Shown here: in pieces, positions 61,022 through 64,000 of the stretch
Numbering within the stretch: position 1 is the stretch's first letter
How the letters are laid out: the number at the start of each line of letters is the position of its first letter
Assembly: GCF_048007035.1 (NCBI RefSeq)
Contig: NZ_CP180355.1
Location: 1,984,001-2,048,000, forward strand
DNA length: 64,000 nt
Source: Imperialibacter sp963977595
GTDB lineage: Bacteria; Bacteroidota; Bacteroidia; Cytophagales; Cyclobacteriaceae
Reading direction: 5' to 3'
The notes under the pieces: generated by a model
Databases searched by the model: none
Told to the model about the DNA's origin: nothing
Seen by the model: only the letters and a program-made list of their open reading frames with translations
Translations under genes and position numbers: made by a program

Positions 61022-62074
61022 TTATTCCTTTTTATCCACAGGCTCCATCAAAACCCGTGTAGTTGGCAGATAATGTGGGTAGTTGTCTTTAATAAAGGTG
61101 ATAAGCATTTCCCGCACATTGCACCGCAGGTCAAAGGCATCTGACGAGTTGCGGGCAGAAACCAGGGCTCGCACCAGCATGGTAGACTCTGTGGTGTCGG
61201 TAACCTGAACAACCTGTGTCTCTTTGTCCCAGAGAGGATCCGTTTTCAGGTATTTTACCAACTGCTGACGTAGCGGCTCCAGAGGAAGCCGGAAATCTGT
61301 ATAAATAAACACCGTACCAATCAGGTTGGCCTCGGTTCTTGTCCAGTTTTGGAAAGGTTGCTCTACAAAATAAGTGATGGGCACCACCAGTCTTCGCAGG
61401 TCCCATATCTTCACTACCACATAAGTGAGGTTAATTTCCTCAATCCTGCCCCACTCCTTTTCCACTATCACCACATCGTCTATTTTGATGGGCTGGGTAA
61501 AGGCAATTTGCAGCCCCGCCAGCAGATTGGAAATAGTCTTCTGAGCAGCCAAACCTACAATGATAGAGAGAATGCCGGCAGATGTAATAAGTCCGGCGCC
61601 AAATTTCCTGCCCTCCTCAAAACTTAGCAAAATGGCAGATAAAGCGATGATGCACAGCCCCACAATGACCAGCTTTTTCATAAACGTGAGCTGGGTAATG
61701 ACCTTTCTTTCCTGGATATTATCATCCTTCTCTATGTCATATTGACTGAGGATAATATCCTGAAAAACCTTGGTTAGCCTGATAAGAAACCAGGTACCCG
61801 ATACAATAAGCAATATCTGAAACAACAGCCGCCAGTTGTGGAAGGTGTCTTCAGGATCGTAGAAAGTGAAAGTCAGGAAGATTACTAGTATAGGTACCAA
61901 AGTGAGGCTGGCAGTTTTTACCTTTCTGAGTGATTTGATGAAGTCAGTTTGATCACTTCCTCTCAGCCCTAGTTTTATGCTTAGAACGATAAAAAACCTC
62001 AGGATCAGCCCACCAACAATCCCACTTAGAATGATGAGTAATGGCAAAGGAATTTTATTGAGAAAATCCGTCAT
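61022..62074 (-). CDS. MscS-family mechanosensitive channel
   Basis: 350 residues. Four membrane segments at the N-terminal half, then the MscS pore helix and beta domain: GLAAQKTISNLLAGLQIAFTQP, IKIDDVVIVEKEWGRIEEI and the mixed C-terminal domain. Releases solutes upon osmotic downshift. Its start overlaps the stop of the GGCT gene by 4 bp. Confidence 0.93.
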   Translation of the reverse strand: MTDFLNKIPLPLLIILSGIVGGLILRFFIVLSIKLGLRGSDQTDFIKSLRKVKTASLTLVPILVIFLTFTFYDPEDTFHNWRLLFQILLIVSGTWFLIRLTKVFQDIILSQYDIEKDDNIQERKVITQLTFMKKLVIVGLCIIALSAILLSFEEGRKFGAGLITSAGILSIIVGLAAQKTISNLLAGLQIAFTQPIKIDDVVIVEKEWGRIEEINLTYVVVKIWDLRRLVVPITYFVEQPFQNWTRTEANLIGTVFIYTDFRLPLEPLRQQLVKYLKTDPLWDKETQVVQVTDTTESTMLVRALVSARNSSDAFDLRCNVREMLITFIKDNYPHYLPTTRVLMEPVDKKE

Positions 62075-62478
62075 AGTTCACTTGTATCTGGATAAAACCT
62101 GCCTCCGGCAATCGGCTTTCCTTTTTTCGTGCCAGTGAATAAATAAGTCCACGCAGTAAACATTTTGCCATCCATTCGCACGTCTACCTGCCTTCTGATA
62201 TATTCATCTCCTACTAATAGCGCAGGGTCGACTCCTTCATATTCATCAAGTGTAGCCCAAAAAGTCACCCTCGACGATTCCTTGATCCTATACAATTCAC
62301 CAAAGGCCACTGCTTCGGCCGACAGCACCAGGCCCGGATACCAGGAAACATGGTAAAGGTACCCACTACAGCTGGCCTCTCCCAGCAGGTCAGCGTTTTT
62401 CCTGAGAAAAACTGCATAAGGCCCTTCGAAACCCGACATGAGTGTGCCGTAGACAAAGATCAAATCACTTTTCTTCAT
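62071..62478 (-). CDS. Gamma-glutamylcyclotransferase-like (AIG2/GGCT) family protein
   Basis: 136 residues from the start at 62478 (MKKSDLIFVYGTLM). The YGTLMSG motif close to the N-terminus defines the family, and the conserved Glu in LDEYEGVDP is the catalytic acid. A longer open frame exists upstream but it lies within the AsmA-like gene; starting here leaves a 14-bp overlap. It may cyclise gamma-glutamyl amines or be a nucleotide- or lipid-related relative. Confidence 0.88.
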   Translation of the reverse strand: MKKSDLIFVYGTLMSGFEGPYAVFLRKNADLLGEASCSGYLYHVSWYPGLVLSAEAVAFGELYRIKESSRVTFWATLDEYEGVDPALLVGDEYIRRQVDVRMDGKMFTAWTYLFTGTKKGKPIAGGRFYPDTSEL

Positions 62479-64000
62479 TTGTTCCACTTTGCTGGGTGGC
62501 ATTCTTCTCGTACACCTCCTCCTGCCAATGTTTGATTTTATCCTTATTGCTTCGGGCACCGATGCTGCTGATAACGCCACTTAAAAACGCCTTTGACCAA
62601 TAATTGATAATACTTCTTGAAGTATCTCTTTCAAAAAAGATTCCACCCTGGCGGGTAGAGAAAAGAGTAGGGTTGTTGGAGGAAACGATAAATGCATTGG
62701 CAAAAAAACTTTCAAAGGCCTTCCCGGCTCCCTGTTTTTCCTCTTTTCTGTTTAGCACGTTTATCTTTAAATCGTTGTAAAGAAAATCCATGTTTCCAAC
62801 AGCCACCGAAGTGTCGGCCTCAAAGTTGAAATATGCCTCATTGAGTTTACCGTCCCTTACCTGCACAAAGGTGATCGGCACAAGAAATGAATTTACTTTT
62901 TGAAGATCCGTTGGGCCGACGCTTCCTGTCACATAGTGGGTGCCTGCCTTACTCGTCAAGTCAAATACAAAATCGGCTTTGAGCTGCCCGGCATCCATCA
63001 TAAGTGCCTGCGCATGCAAATTAGCATAGGCATTGCGAGCAATGGCCTCAGGCTTATTGGTGATATTGGTTCCCCGTGCGCTGAGTTCCGAAATCATCAG
63101 CTCGCCCGGCTCTGTGCCATCCTCAGCAAATTCCAGATAGAGAAGGGCACTATTTGTGAGTAACAATGAGTCAATTTGCAGTGGCATTTTCATTTCCAAA
63201 AGCTGAAGCTGCGGCAAGCTTCTTATCTGGTCAGCAGGAAACGGCAGCCGTTTGTCCTTAAACATCCGAACGTAAAAATTGCTTAGTTCCACCTTGCGAG
63301 CAACAATTTCATCCCCCTGAAGCAATCCAAAAAGATTGGGGTCATACAAAGCTATCTGTCGCCCCTTCGCTTGCACCCAGGGAGTTTGATGCCCTACCAC
63401 ATGGGCATGCTCGTACATACCGTAAAACGGCAGCACCGTGGGCCCTTCAATCACCACCTGTGGTGCCTGAGAGTTAATAGAAAGCCTGTCAATCTGAATT
63501 CTGTAGAGGCTATCAGGCAGGCGAAAAGCGATATTGTCCAACGACACCTTATAAGCTTCGCTAAACAGCAAGCGATCCTCTTTCATCTTCTGATTCTCAT
63601 TCATCAGGAAGCCCCTGAGCTGTATCTCGAACGAAGGAATCTCCCACGAACGGTTCTTTGCTTCATTCTGATAGCTTAGCTTGTCGCCATCGATGTTGAT
63701 ATAACCCACTGCCAAATTACCGAGTGCGGCGTTCCCGTTTGCCGGCTTACTTTTGCCGCCTTTTGGGGCTCCGGTGTTTCTATCATCTATGGCTAAAAAA
63801 TCCAACCTGGCCTGTATCGAGTCTGCCGAAAAATTTCCACTCAGCAGCAGCTCCTTTAAATCCAACCCCGAAATATCGAGTTGCGGAGCAAAAGCCATAG
63901 CAATAAACTTGCCTTCCTTGTCTGTTGCCACACGAAAGTCCAACAGAGAAATCTTCCTGTCGGCCGTGCTTAACAACAATCTGTTCAAGGTAAAGGTATC
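62465..64000 (-). CDS. AsmA-like/DUF748-type large envelope protein, N-terminus beyond window
   Basis: At least 511 residues are open to the right edge with no stop. The first ATG-like codon suggested within the window is a TTG in mid-protein, so the true start is outside. The visible part alternates beta strands: QLDISGLDLKELLLSGNFSADSIQ, VGYINIDGDKLSYQNEA, KVELSNFYVRMFKD and a hydrophilic C-terminal tail. This resembles AsmA-clan lipid-transport proteins and other repeat beta-groove proteins. The assignment to that clan is tentative. Confidence 0.75.
   Translation of the reverse strand, partial: DTFTLNRLLLSTADRKISLLDFRVATDKEGKFIAMAFAPQLDISGLDLKELLLSGNFSADSIQARLDFLAIDDRNTGAPKGGKSKPANGNAALGNLAVGYINIDGDKLSYQNEAKNRSWEIPSFEIQLRGFLMNENQKMKEDRLLFSEAYKVSLDNIAFRLPDSLYRIQIDRLSINSQAPQVVIEGPTVLPFYGMYEHAHVVGHQTPWVQAKGRQIALYDPNLFGLLQGDEIVARKVELSNFYVRMFKDKRLPFPADQIRSLPQLQLLEMKMPLQIDSLLLTNSALLYLEFAEDGTEPGELMISELSARGTNITNKPEAIARNAYANLHAQALMMDAGQLKADFVFDLTSKAGTHYVTGSVGPTDLQKVNSFLVPITFVQVRDGKLNEAYFNFEADTSVAVGNMDFLYNDLKINVLNRKEEKQGAGKAFESFFANAFIVSSNNPTLFSTRQGGIFFERDTSRSIINYWSKAFLSGVISSIGARSNKDKIKHWQEEVYEKNATQQSGTNEEK

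Overview
The window looks like a stretch of chromosome from a member of the Bacteroidota, most likely a marine or soil Cytophagales bacterium (Fulvivirga/Roseivirga/Marivirga-like; the genus cannot be fixed from sequence alone). Four things point there: an Oar-like TonB receptor with an N-terminal carboxypeptidase-regulatory domain, many SPII lipoproteins, several promoters with the Bacteroidota -7 element TAnnTTTG, and start codons without strong Shine-Dalgarno sequences. Coding density is high. I see no tRNA, rRNA, CRISPR array, insertion sequence or prophage.

Layout. 1-4534: a minus-strand run of DHH phosphoesterase and three tandem FKBP-type lipoproteins ending in the first codons of an rdgB/HAM1-like gene at the left edge, then ndk and scpA, which share a terminator. 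4701-9851: dxs, an alpha/beta hydrolase, a Val/Thr-rich lipoprotein, a 664-bp intergenic region with repeats and palindromes, and a membrane protein with a zinc-ribbon-like tail. 9904-17564: a kynurenine (tryptophan) catabolic locus in two divergent arms: SDR, M19 dipeptidase and 2-aminomuconate-semialdehyde-type dehydrogenase on minus; 3-hydroxyanthranilate dioxygenase, ACMS decarboxylase, kynureninase and kynurenine 3-monooxygenase on plus. 17561-21175: a small helical protein, a carotenoid desaturase and MltF-type transglycosylase. 21261-26750: RND pump operon 1. 27101-30325: the Oar-like receptor. 30806-34410: small metabolic genes and a tyrosine-degradation unit, hppD-marR. 34578-40584: a secreted amidohydrolase and a Planctomycete-type cytochrome trio (DUF1592, DUF1552, cytochrome/LRR membrane protein). 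40748-42742: a DUF433/DUF5615 toxin-antitoxin pair and a DnaQ-GIY-YIG nuclease. 42985-49799: RND pump operon 2, led by a GbsR/MarR-type regulator and followed by a TetR regulator. 49872-64000: secreted M14 peptidase, GMC dehydrogenase with a Tat-type small subunit, lipoproteins, L,D-transpeptidase, and a long minus-strand run ending in an AsmA-like protein cut by the right edge.

How the genes work together. The kynurenine locus can take kynurenine to 3-hydroxyanthranilate, open the ring, decarboxylate and oxidise to 2-aminomuconate. Tryptophan dioxygenase, a classical formamidase and the deaminase are not in the window. With hppD this gives entry points for both Trp and Tyr breakdown. Two complete tripartite RND pumps lie in the window, the second with two candidate local regulators.

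The strongest new signals are regulatory: a near-identical palindrome, GTTCGTTTnnAAACGAAC, both before the GbsR-type regulator and between it and its pump; a perfect TACTAA-CTA-TTAGTA palindrome on the hppD start site next to a marR gene; and a hairpin enclosing the hppD stop codon. On the protein side the most unusual items are an SDR in the kynurenine locus whose YxxxK reads SxxxR, and the DUF1592/DUF1552/cytochrome trio, whose reaction is unknown to me.
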